From NCBI GenBank assembly GCA_963573305.1, contig OY754335.1, forward strand, positions 13,183,501 to 13,247,500: a stretch of 64,000 nucleotides of DNA, read 5' to 3'. Source of the DNA: Pyrrhosoma nymphula. Taxonomy: Eukaryota; Arthropoda; Insecta; Odonata; Coenagrionidae. Positions within the stretch are counted from its first letter, which is position 1. Every line of letters begins with the position of its first letter. Of the stretch, positions 9,185 to 20,670 are shown in pieces. Position numbers and translations under genes: made by a program. The notes under the pieces were generated by a model. It was not told where the DNA came from. It ran no database searches and was given only the letters and a program-made list of their open reading frames with translations.

Positions 9185-12100
9185 TCTGGATGAATTAACC
9201 CGATGGACCATTTCGTTAATGGGTGAGCGATCTGTTTCCGCAAGATTTAATGCCAACATTAAAATTTGAGATTTGAGCTTACTGAGTCGAGTGAATGAAT
9301 CGAATGTAGCATTGAGTATGAGAGTCGAATGGTAGCATTGAAAAATGGGAATCCCTATCGTAGCTCTAGTCGCTAGTAAGTATTTATGACATTTTATCTG
9401 ATTATCCGTTGGTTCCGGAGTAAAAAATGTTTGAATTGAGAGAATCCATAGGGAGCCTTGGGATGGCAATACGACTTAAATAAATCTGAAGACAGAAGCT
9501 TTTTAATACTGTTTTCCGATGTCTACGGTTACATGGGCTTAATAATCCCTGCATGAATGTAAATTATGGCTGAATGTCTCTAAATCTTTGATAATTTTTA
9601 TTCTTGATTATCTTCCGGGCTATAATAATTAGGCGGCGTTCTTTAAAAAAATCTAATTTGCAATAAATCGATCTTAGCAGTGTTTAATTTCATGGATGAT
9701 GGTTTGTTTTATTGAAAGGAGCTTTTTTTAAAATCCACTAGTTAATAACATTATGTTTTGTCTCGGTTATTAGAATATATTATATGATGGGTAGGCCTGG
9801 AAATCTTTAGACTTAATTTGTTAGTTTTAATAGATGAGAATCATGTAAGGCATTCCGTATCGCTTTTTGGTTACAATTTCCTGAAAGGAAATCGTATCAC
9901 ATATTTCAAGGAATGGTAAAGGCTGAAAGCATTTATATTTTGGCTTTAATATTCGGATGATCTCGTTCCTATTTTGTTTATTACCTACCCGAGTTTTGCT
10001 AATATTAGCGAAATCAATCTATTTCTCCTATTCCTCTCTTGAATGACGATTGTTTTCCAATTTATCGAAATCACTTACATTTTTTATGCTTGATGGGAGG
10101 ACGTTGGGAGCTTGGGAAGCTGGCAATGGGAAGGCAGAGAATAGGTTTAACGGACTGAATGAAGAGAGGTTGGACGTATGCTGAGATGTAAAAAGAAATT
10201 ATTGATAGATAGGTGTATGCGCCTGTAAAAATCCTAAGGATTTTTACTCATTTCCATTCAAACCTAACTTAAACCGTTAAAATACGCGAGTAAAATAATG
10301 CTTCAGGGAGTGTCTACTTTCAGTCAAATATTGGCTGATGTATAGAACAGTAACATATAAACTTCCATTAAATTTAAATTTATCTTTACAAGCAGGAACG
10401 CTTTTTAGATTTTTATATTATTTCTAGATAAATTGTAGAAGTGTATCGAATCGTGAATTAGCTATATTTCTTTAGCAATACTAGATCAATTAAAACTCGC
10501 CGTTGAATGCTTTTGCGTTCGATTATCTTTCCGTCATAGACCAATTTATTACCCTTGATTATTAAAACTTCTAACTAGGTAATTACTCTCTTCAATGACA
10601 GGAAAAAAAGACTGTACTAACTGTTGAAATAATTGCTTGTAATGATCTTCTTTTAAGGTGACCGTTTTTAATATTTTTACTATTTTAAAACACGAAAACT
10701 GTAAATGAAAAACTATGACTGCATTTTTTGGAAAACCGACCGTTTTCGTATTCATTTAGATCCCTTTTCCCCTTTTTTATAGCAGGAAGGTATTTCCCTT
10801 TTCGTATTTCTTAACCCTTTGACAGTTTTTTCGATGAATTTTTTTAGTTTTATGGCTTCCTTTCCGTACGGTTCCTGATTCGATGGAAAAATTTAGGTGC
10901 TTTTCCAATAAGAGAGAAATGCGTCGCCTCTTGAGTTTACTCCTTTAACTTTTTCTTTCCCTCCAAAGGACATCTTTACCCCAACCAAATTGTGTTAGGG
11001 CTCCCGTAGAAGAATGATTTGAAGGTCATTACGGTAAAAAACGGGCGAAAAGATAATGACAGTGATTAAGTGTTTATGAATGAGTGAGGCTTCCTTTATT
11101 CTTTTTTTATGTCAGTCGGCTGGGGCTGGAAAGGATGCTCTCAGCGCCCTTCGTGTTTTAGTCTCGTGACTTCGTAAAAAGGGACCATAAATTGAGCGAA
11201 TTTTTGCAAGGATTTCTTCAGGGCAAATAATACATATCTTTTTTATTTCATTCCTTTCAATTTGGGCTTCCACTCTATTCCGTATCGTCAAATCAAATGT
11301 CCTCTTTCGAAAGCCTGGTTTCACAAAAGGTTTGATTCACCTTAGAGCGTGTTTCGAATGCATTATGCACTATTTTAATTGGTTCATTCTTCATCTGCAT
11401 GACAGATAAGATCTAATTTAACTACGTGTCTCACAGTTTATACTCCATCGCTATAGTGAGGCTCAAAAACATTTGTCCATCAGTAAGCACATGTAATATT
11501 TTTCACTGACTCATAAAAGCGCCTTCTTACTCATTAGGTCTGTGACACTGTATTCTATGGTACTAACATTTAATGGGATGGTTGCCCATTAAGAAAAGCA
11601 GGATACTTGTACAATGCATGCAGGACAAAATATAGTGTTCTATTTTTGCATTTGAATTGCAATTTTCCTGTAGTTCTTGCTTTGATCAAGTGCTAATTGA
11701 CACCTTCGGTCAATTTTTATCACAAGCTTCTTAATAAATTATTTACTGTAGAATAATTATCATCACGTTTGAATGTTAGCATTTAAGATGGAACAAAAAA
11801 GAACACTTCCGTAATAACTTTCGTGCAATCTTCACCTCAAGCACGCACTGTACGCACAAGTTCTCAGACCTCCACGCATTATCATTGCTTAGATTTTTAT
11901 AACTACGCGATAAAAACTTTTGATATCTTCAGTACCTTCAAATAACTTGGTATTCACTCACAAAAAATAAGAATATTTTTAAAATGCTGAATAATTTTAA
12001 TTTTACGTACAATTTTTATGCCATTGGGATCTCAGTGACCCCGTGATTAATACGGGTATAATAAATTAGTGTCGGTTATAATTTTTTGTGATGGCGACGA

Positions 12101-12867
12101 TGATGACTATTGGGTCTTTCAGTTTATTTTTATCTTGTTAATGGCTCCTAAAGCTGATGTAACCTTTTATCATGGCGGACACTTAGGTGCAGCAACTTTT
12201 TCACCTTATCTGATTTGGAAATGTGTTTTGAAAATACTGCTCAGCGGTGCTGGAAAGTTTTATCGTTATGACAAGAATGCAAATTAACGGTCTTGTCTTC
12301 GGAACTCCGTGTGTTTGCTTTTTTTTAAATCCATCCTTATCTACCGATTCGTCTGAAAAGGGTCGCGGAACTCATTATGGCAGCTAGGGAATGCCTCGAA
12401 TTAATGCCATGCACCGCACGATACATAACGCAGTCCTCTGGAGCACCCGGGAAAAAAGCGGCGAAGACCAACGTCCGCAGTTTGGTCCGGGAGAGGGCTG
12501 GCCGAGGCAACGGAGAGACGTACGTGATGATTTTGGCGATGAGCTGGTAGGGGGGAGGGTTCTCTTTTTGTAGCCGCTGACCTGCAAGTTGAAGCTGTCG
12601 TGGTGTTGGAGAGAAGATTTACTTGACGAATCGTGTCCTGAACCGAATGCCGTCGTGCTGTCGTAGCTATCGTGCGATGGATACCTTATCCATACGAAAC
12701 CTCACAATATTTTAGAACTTGAGAATTATGGTGAGAGAATGTTGAATTACTCTCCTCCCGTACATATTTGAATGATAATCTGGTTTTTCCTAATTTTATC
12801 TTAATTTGACCTTTGGTGCTTCATTAACGCCTTTATGGCGTCCTAGTAGTTACATCATCATCATTAG
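9185..12867. other. Long stretch without recognised genes
   Basis: AT-rich sequence with short chance frames on both strands. No repeat ends, RNA folds or protein domains were recognised. Confidence 0.35.
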
Positions 12868-13190
12868 TCATTCACTCCTAATATTGGTTGACTGCTGCCT
12901 ATCATTCTATCCATTGCCTTGCTAACACTATAACGTCCTTGGAGCTCCTCTGTTTCATGTCCCGTTTTAGCCGCCGCATGTACTTGTCCCTCGGTCATCC
13001 TCGAATGTACCTTACAAATTCGTTTTGCCTCAAATCACAGTCTATTCATCTTAACCATATCTTACCAATAGTGCTCCAATTTTTTTCACCCATGCTATTC
13101 CTCTGTACACCTCGTTTTGTGTCCTATCCTTCCATTGGATCTTCAGAATTCACATCCAGTAGCATCTTTTGGAAGCCTCTATTCTCTTAA
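12868..13190 (-). pseudogene. LINE ORF2 C-terminal fragment (left half of a head-to-head pair)
   Basis: The minus strand reads RIEASKRCYWM near 13190, then ILKIQWKDRTQNEVYRGI. Further down, after an in-frame stop, it reads PRDKYMRRLKRDMKQRSSKD with VIVLARQWIE at the end. This is the same LINE region as the plus-strand copy starting at about 13197, including the motif normally written EAFEMW-WRRM. Stops and frameshifts make it inactive. The 3' end (12868 side) is a TGATGATGA-like tail. Confidence 0.65.
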
Positions 13191-13196
13191 AAAAGC

Positions 13197-13499
13197 TTTG
13201 AAATGTGGTTATGGCGACAAATGGAGAAGATTGGATGGAAAGATAAGATTACGAATGAGGAAGTTCTAAAGAGAATTGGAGAAGAAAGAAGTATACTAGG
13301 AGAAATTAAAAAGAGAAAGGCAAAATGGATTGGACATATTTTAAGGAATAACAGCCTACAGAAATTAATAAAAGAAGGGAAGAGAGGAAGAGGCAGGAGG
13401 AAGCACGAAATGATGAGGGATATAAAAGAAGGAAGGAGTTATGTGGAGATGAAGAGAGAGGCCCAGGACAGAATGCTGTGGAGACAACGCTACCGTTGA
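13197..13499 (+). pseudogene. LINE ORF2 C-terminal fragment (right half of a head-to-head pair)
   Basis: An open frame of 98 codons begins with FEMWLWRQMEKIGWKDKI, has KAKWIGHILR at residues 39-48 and a basic GKRGRGRRKHEMMRDI stretch, and ends with QDRMLWRQRYR before the stop. The order EMW-WR-M, W-KD--TNEEVL-R-GE-RS-L--I--R---WIGH-LR, then a GRGR repeat is the typical C-terminal domain of insect LINE reverse transcriptases. No catalytic domain is present. The 3' flank ends in ATGATGATG near 13533. It faces the minus-strand copy with less than 10 bp between them. Confidence 0.75.
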
Positions 13500-13550
13500 A
13501 ACCTGTCTGCGGACAGTAGCACCAATGATGATGATGGTGATTCTCTTCTA

Positions 13551-14938
13551 TTCAGGGTTTCTAGTGGTTTATGTCTCTAAGCCATATCGTGCAACACTCC
13601 ACACGAATGTTTTCACGATTTTTTAAAAAAATAGTTACAGTGAAGGTAATTCCAATTTATGGAACTTTTGCTACTTGGGTTTGAGTGTTTGATGGTACAC
13701 ATTTTTCTTATATTGTATTGGAAAGACAGAACTGTGGGAATTTTAATGGCAGTATGCTCACCCGAAAACAATTCTTGATTGGTAGGAAATAGTATAATTC
13801 AGCGTATATGGATGTGAATCTGTTTTAGAAGTTTTTATTCTAACTAGACATCCTCGATGTAATAAACGCCTCGTGCTACATTTATTTGCGACCAATGGAG
13901 TCTGCATTAAGCCCATTAAGGTTGAAATTCCTTTGAATCGCACTCATTCAGAAATTTTATGCCATCCCGAAATCGGAACGGAGAAAAAAAGACAGGTGGA
14001 TTTTTTTTGTCGGTGGTACGTTTTTTTTATCGTACCTAAGGGTGGAAAAAAATGAGAAAACCAAAAAACGGCAAAGAATACGTGTGTAAAGAGAGAGAGA
14101 GGGAGAGAGAGAGGAAAAAGAATAAATAAAATTTTCGATCACCTTCGTGTCGTCCCACGGGAAAATTCTTTTTTCCTCGCCCACTCTCCCGCTGGAATAG
14201 AATAAAAAAAAGAGGGCTTCATGGCTACCCTTTGTCCCGGACATTTTTAAGCTTCCTTCCTGCGTAGAGAGTAGGGAGCAAAAGAGTGGGTGGGTACCCT
14301 TCTCCTGTTCATCCCTCCCACTCCCTTTATCCTTAAATCTTCTTCCCAGCTAGCCCAACGCTCTACTACTCTCTACCTCAGGAGCTTCCGTCCCACAACC
14401 TCTTCTCGTCACCTCAAATCTCACATTCTTCTCGCTATGCCCTCACGAGTCGTCGTATTTCTCTCTTTTACTGGACATCCTTCTCTTATTTTTCCCTTTC
14501 ATAACCTGCATTCGTTGTATTTTCCTCTAAATCTGCGTTGTTCATACCATCCGCACTCCTCTCTCCCGTCTTTACATAGGGAAGATTTGAATGAAACACA
14601 GATGAAAGAAAACAGTCGATCAACGAAAATATACCTTGAATTTCTGTTTTGGAAATTACGTAATATTTTTTACCTTGGAATTCCATTTATTTAACTTAAC
14701 CACTATAATTATTCTTGCCGTCTAAGTAGTAACTGGAAGATGAAGGAATCGTGAGGAATAGAGCTATAACCTTTTATCCTAAGAATGGGGAATTGAGATA
14801 TCCTCATCCAATAGAAAATTAAGATTTAGTTATGGAAAGAAATATTGTTCATGTCACTTTTCCCAAACGCTTCGCCCATTTCTCACACACTCATCTTTCA
14901 ACTATTTTTCTATTCAGCCCTAGCTACTTCATATCCCT
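13551..14938. other. Unannotated stretch with GA microsatellite and pyrimidine tract
   Basis: It contains an imperfect (GA)n at about 14089-14114 and a C/T-rich region at about 14290-14590 that leaves a 134-codon frame open by composition only. No gene recognised. Confidence 0.4.
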
Positions 14939-15112
14939 TGCTGATGAGTTGTTCTCGGGTTTCCCACCGGGTTAGGCTTTCCATGATTGCTGACGTTTCG
15001 GCAGGAGATTTTCCTGCCATTTTTCAAGGCTCTGGATGAAAGTCTCCTGCCGAAACGTCGGCAATCATGGAAAGCCTAACCCGGTGGGAAACCCGAGAAC
15101 AATTCATCAGCA
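14939..15112. repeat. Snap-back palindrome C with two hammerhead-like cores
   Basis: The outer arms carry TGCTGATGAGTTGTTCTCGG at the left and the complement at the right (ending TTCATCAGCA). They share GGGTTTCCCACCGGGTTAGG and TTTCCATGATTGC with near-perfect pairing. The centre (about 15005-15045) is less symmetric, with a different spacer on each side. The arm sequence resembles the eroded element at 7850-7971. Confidence 0.92.
14992..15026 (-). ncRNA. Hammerhead-like core, left arm of palindrome C
   Basis: Minus strand: a decayed TTGAAAA in place of CTGANGA, then stem II GGCAGGA with TCTCCTGCC, GAA, and self-complementary ACGT followed by C at 14992. The plus-strand arm ends identically (GCCGAAACGTC, about 15049-15059), but its 5' core is GGATGAA. 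Both catalytic boxes are mutated, so this is a relic. Confidence 0.45.
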
Positions 15113-16379
15113 TCCTTCGCCAGGAAAGCCTAAAATCATGCTTCATAGCCCTTCATAATTTCCTATGATCTATCCTTCTCTTCCCCTTCCATGACTAGTT
15201 CTACTCTTTTTATTCCCATCGGTTGTGGCCTTCGAGCATGTATATATGCAATGGAGACTTATGTCGGCGAGGAAAGTTGTTTCTAGAGCAACACCCAGGC
15301 GTGTGATGTCAGACAATTTGAGGCTGCCGAGAATACCTTGAAAGTCTATGCTAAACAGGCTTCTGAATTATTAAAATAAATCTGTTGTTTTGCGTTATTG
15401 CTGTGAATTTGAAATTTTAAACAAAAATCGTAATTTATGAAAAGGAATTTCTGACGGATAGGGCGTCATTAACGAATGATTATGTTTGTAATAAGGACCT
15501 AGCTTATGGAGGAAATATTAACCTTACCTTTAAGGAAACATTTATTTGGGTAGATTGAATTGTATAATGATTCATATATCAACTATCTTCAATATAAAAA
15601 AAGCTTTGGATACAAATTAGTTGGAAAAAAAATACAGACCTCATGAAAAACCGATGCCAAAACGTAGAGAAAATTATTTGAATGGGCGATAACAGACGAT
15701 AATAACGCTCGAAGATGCTAGTAGACCTGCCAATTTTGCTTTTTGTGAATGAATCGAGGGTTTCATGCATTGTTTTTGGGTAGTAAGCAATGGCCTTAAC
15801 CTACCCATAGCAGTGGTACTTAGTGTTATTCCTTGTTGCTGTCGATGTGTATTGAAATATATACGTAAATTATCTTTGAAGTATTCTCCGCTTGGTGGTG
15901 TGAGTGAGAGTAGATTAATTTTGAATTAAATTAATATACTTAACTTAAACTACAAACCAATGGGAAACTATTGACAAACATAATGATGAAAATAATTTTT
16001 TTTAAAAGTGTTTACTGCTATCGAAATTTAAAGTTATTTTGCAATAAGTTATTTAAAAAAACTTTTATTCTACGTTTATCTCATGAATAACGCAATTTGC
16101 GGACGAAAGACGATCAGATTCGTAATCAGCATATCAAATTTCAGTAAGATGATACATATGTTTTCTATAATTTGATTCTTCGAACCAAAATAGTATCTAC
16201 TTTCAGTGGAATGCGCTCATTTCCTCCATGTTTATCCTATAAAGTGCAGATGCTGAGATCTGTAGATTCTCGTGCCTACCATTAAGATAGCAGCCAAGCC
16301 TAGCGGCCAAGTGGCGAAAAGAAAAAAGGCGCTACAATGTCTTCATAGAATCATGTTAGAAATAAGGTCTTGGCACTTA
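15113..16379. other. Unannotated AT-rich stretch
   Basis: No coding, repeat-end or RNA signal could be supported. Confidence 0.35.
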
Positions 16380-16913
16380 ATTCGAATATTTCTTCAGAGC
16401 TGCGCGGCTCTCTCTGTCTTTTAATCTTCGGCTTCCTTCCGCTAACCTACTTCTTACAACCTCTTCTTCTGTTCAGCTCCTCTAGATCACTCCATGCCTT
16501 CCCACCTTTTACCCCTTTCTGGGAAACTCGTATTTATACGCGTCTATCCCTCTCCACAGCTCATTCTTCGCTCTTTTATGTCCTTCTCACCTGATTGCTT
16601 CCTTCCCTCTTTCCTTTCTCCCTCTCTTCCTTTCCTCCATTCTTCTCTCCGTCTTCCTTCTTTACTTTGTCATCTCTTTTGTAACAGGTTCCTTTGGAGG
16701 AGGAGTCCTTCCCTCGAGGACATTCGCTCGTCCACTTTCTTCGTCCTTACTTATGCTCGTATTTACACAGCCGAGTCAGAAACCTCGACCCACCTCGACT
16801 CTCTGGAGTAACTCCGTTCCTTCCCCCTTCCTCCACCTGCTCGCTCCCAGCCATCTCTATTGCCCACTGGTCCTTTCTGTACCTCGCAGTCCCATTACCC
16901 CCCTTACCGCTCG
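16380..16913. repeat. Strand-asymmetric pyrimidine-rich tract
   Basis: About 500 bp dominated by C and T on the + strand, with CTCTCT and CCTTCC runs. Open frames of 70-105 codons here are caused by the lack of A-containing stop codons, not by coding. Similar tracts occur at about 18650-19060, 23745-24130 and 27040-27680, and purine-rich ones at 29740-30050 and 39660-39880. Confidence 0.6.
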
Positions 16914-17060
16914 GGTAGTTTGAACGAGATTTTTCCTTTTTCAAAAAAGAGACCATGTACTAATTTTATTTTAAAATGTATGCTGTTGTAAATGACCATG
17001 AAGTGAATATGGTAATATTAATGACGCAAAAACTTTATTTTATTTTCCTGAAATTCTCAT
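16914..17060 (+). repeat. Dispersed repeat, copy 1
   Basis: GGGTAGTTTGAACGAGATTT, then a spacer, AATTTTATTTTAAAAT and ATATTAATGACGCAAAAACT align with the copy at 22680-22815 in the same orientation. Each copy sits just after a purine- or pyrimidine-rich stretch. Family unknown. Confidence 0.6.
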
Positions 17061-20000
17061 AAATTTGCTAAATATCTCTACACGTTTGAGTCTTTTACTT
17101 GACTGTTAGTAGTTTGTGGGCGGCGTACGCTGAAAATACCGAAGCTTTTTTGAGATTTTAGAAAAAGTAATACAGTAAGTGACGACTTTATTCTTAAAAA
17201 TAATCAAGAATACATACCCACTACAAATCTTTAAATTTCTGACGCTATCCTTGCGTCAGAACGACCTCATTACAAAAATGATGTCTCCGAAGTGCACTCC
17301 CGTATCATATCCCATGGAAAACTGCTTATATATATATATATATATATACATTTTGGAAAATAACTCGTGAATTAATAAGGTAATGTAATTTTCCTTAAAG
17401 TGAGGTCGGATTTATTGAATTTTATTTGAAATGATATATCACTTAAACTACTTGATAACGAGACTGGTTCCGGTGGTGCCTTCTGTTCCTACATGCTACG
17501 TAAAAAGAAGGCCTTAAGTTGGTTCTAATGGCTGAAGTGCAGTCGATGATCGAAGATTACAAGTTTGATTTGACCAGATTGCTGAAAAAGTAGAAATAGG
17601 TAAATTTAATCCGTACATTGAGAGAGAAGTTCTTGTCTTATATTGCAGTGGTTGATTGGGCTTACGTGTGAACCAAGAGAAGCATCAAGCATCCTTTTTT
17701 CCCTGTACAGCAGCAGAATACATAAAGTCTTTTTATAACTTATCCCAATCAAATAATTAAAGAGTCAGTTGAAAATTACTAAAGACGTTATGCTGCATGG
17801 ATTTCCGTCACGTCTCACCTGAAACTGCCAATGTCACTGATAACAATTTGTTTTCAGAACTTCTATGATTTTTCCATGTTGTATAGACAATTTACTAATT
17901 TACTTACCCAAATTACATTCCAACACTTTTTTCAGACCCCTCTTGACTAAATGTCAAAACTCTTGACTCTTGGCCAATATGCGGTTGAAGGTGTTCACGC
18001 TGTTTACTCAGGAGGTTAATTACCCTATTACGCTGTAAACCTCACCCTTGAACATTTTAACTGGTATTTATCGGACAACAGTTTAGGTTTTCTCTGTGAA
18101 GTTGGGTGTTGTTACTGCCGCTCCTCGTTGGAGCAAGTATTTTCTGTAAAACTTACGGTTAAACGTGATTATAAAATATGTGCGTAGAAGATAGGACTAA
18201 TGTTCAGCGAGCATGAAATTCTCAGGTAAAAAAAATAAACCAAAGGTATACTACCAATGCTGTATGATATTTGAGTATTTGAGTATTTTGCAACAGCATA
18301 AATGTACGGAGATACAGGAGCTATGCAGAAGGCATGAGAGACGTTCTGCTAGTACTACGTATCAGATTATGATACAACCATTGGAGAGGAAATGAAATGA
18401 TTACCTGGAATACCATATGGGCAAACCTAATTATAAAGTCTCAGAAGCTATTGTAGTCTCTCTGTGAAATAAGTTCTTATGCGAAGTATGTTTGTGAAAA
18501 GACAGGGGCAGCTTCTGTCGTCTCTTATACCAGTAATATGTTGATGCAGGCTCTCTACAACTGCATTCAATTGTTGTATGTAGTACATAGATGCCCGAAT
18601 GGCATTCTCGTGTTCATGTACCAATGAATGCATGCGTCTTTCAATCGGATCCTGTCACCCAAGGGGGCATCCACGGGCGTCCTCCCGTCTTCATTTCCCA
18701 TCTTTCCTCCTCTCTCCACTCCCCGGCCCAAGTATAACCAACCCTCCCTCATACACTTCTCAGAGTCCTCCTTTTTTCTGCTACCACCTCCCGCCCGTAG
18801 GTGGTAATCGGCTTACGCACGAACAATTTGGAACTGGCAGAGATCGTCGCCGCGCGCCGCTCGGGTCCTTGCCCTTCCAGCCTTCACACACCACTCCTCC
18901 TGCTGCCATAGTGTCTCCAAGGACTCTCTCTATCTCCTACCCCCATTCCTTTTTTCCCGTCTCTTCAATTTTCCTCCGTTCCGCTGGGGTGGGATGGGCT
19001 GGGCCAGCCGCTTCCGTTCGTAGGTGTCCTCCTCCTACCAACCAGCTCACAAATGGGAGCTTTTGAGCCCTTTCACGACGGGAAGAAAGTTTAACAAGGA
19101 ATGAAAAGCGCCAAGGTTCGTGGAAGCGTCTAGGATACGTCTTTTTCTAACCGCTCCGCTGAAAAGCTATGCCGAGAATGGCTTGCCAGTGCCCAAATTG
19201 AAAAAAAAATATTTTCTGGAAAATTGTTTTGGGTTTCGCGTTAATAAGATGAAGTATTATTAGAGATAGTGAGTTTTAGCACTTGCAATAAACGTGAAAT
19301 AAATGCGATATTTTCGATTTTTGCATAATAAATGCGATTATGCGATTTCGATATCCGATTTCGAGGAAACATCTCTGCTGTTTCAATTTTATCTGGAAAA
19401 GTACAGCTTAGGACCAGATCGAGGAATTTAATTGGCAGTTGACGATATCGATTGAAAAGCGGTGCTGGTATGCGCTTTGCAATTTTATGGGGTATGCGGG
19501 CTTCAAAGTAAACTCCATATAGGTTATCAATGCCATGAATTACCATTGATCTCAATTTTGCTCACGGGGATACTCTGCTGATACTGTGACTCGGGTAATT
19601 TCGGCATAGAATATTTATAAATTATTCTTTAGAGGTCAGAGAGATCTTTTTAGATGTTAATATGTAGAGAAACAAATTCAGGGTGAATATGAATTTGTCT
19701 ACTAGCTTTAGTCCCTTATAACTTTTCTATGAACAGTCTTAATATTACGTCCTTAGTATTGCTCATACATATTGTCAAATTTAGCATTCGGAAAGCATAA
19801 TTTATCTATGAGTTCCGAATGATCCAATTCCCAACCAATGTATAGGAAATTTTTTTACTCGACATAGAGGCTTTAAAGGGACTTAATAATATTATTCTGG
19901 GCCCGTCGTATACCGACGTAAAGTCTAATCACATCCTTGGAGAATACATTTTCGAAGGTTTTGTTGGGGAAACCAGATTAAAAGGTCGCAATCCAGATTA

Positions 20001-20620
20001 ATTTACTTCGAAGAAATATAATGCATGCTTAAGTCCTAAGGCTCGAGGAATGTACCTGCGCCAGAGTAAAATAAAACACCGTAACATCACTCATTATTAT
20101 GTGTAAAGTAGGATTAAACTCAGACTTAAAATCTCAAGTTCTATCTCCTCCGTCTTTGATATTTTGGTGAGTGTAATCCGCTTGCTTCCCATGCACGACA
20201 TGGGATGGAAGAAGTTCAAAGAGCATACGAGGTCCAGATGGGTAGGCCACACATTGAGACGCATCGAATTTGTTAAGGAATCTAATGTATGAGAAAAGAG
20301 CAGTAAAAGCCTCTCAAGAAAACTAAGGGTCAAATGTATATGACAGGGTAGGGTAGAGGGTTTCAGCCGACCAAACCTAGGACTGAACGCCTAATGAAGA
20401 ATTTGCTCGCAGGGTTTTACCTTACTAATAACACCAGTCTGCATGATATCAGATGACTGAAAACTAGTAAGTGAAAATAGATAACTTTTTTCGCTGATTT
20501 CAGAACTTTTCTTAGTTTTCTTCTAACACGTTATGTTTTTTCAGAATGGACCCAGTTAGACTTCTAAGATTTATTGATAAGTGCATAAGTAATTATTGTG
20601 CGAGAGATATTTCTCAATAA
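17061..20620. other. Unannotated stretch
   Basis: It contains the TA microsatellite noted separately and a pyrimidine-rich tract at about 18650-19060. No gene is recognised; the 155-codon frame at 18599-19066 is compositional. Confidence 0.35.
17329..17348. repeat. (TA)10 microsatellite
   Basis: Ten uninterrupted TA units, followed by CA. Confidence 0.9.
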
Positions 20621-20670
20621 AAGCTAATGAGCCTTAGGTTGGCCCAAGCTAATGAGTCTTAGGTTGGTAC
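20621..20670 (+). repeat. Two tandem 25-bp units
   Basis: AAGCTAATGAGCCTTAGGTT continuing GGCCC, followed directly by AAGCTAATGAGTCTTAGGTT continuing GGTAC. TTAGGTTGG resembles the terminal repeat of some mariner elements, but no matching far end was found. Confidence 0.75.

Noticed and set aside
17905..17945. Possible 41-nt minus-strand exon with GGGTAAGT donor
   Set aside because: Too short, with a weak acceptor (ATTTAG) and no neighbouring exon.
18599..19066. 155-codon open frame on the + strand
   Set aside because: Same reason: pyrimidine-rich sequence with Pro/Ser/His-rich translation.
20545..20620. Terminal exon after TTTTTTCAG with MDPVRLLRFIDKC
   Set aside because: The acceptor is good, but the frame is only 24 codons, its stop overlaps AATAAA and no upstream partner exists. 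I consider it chance.
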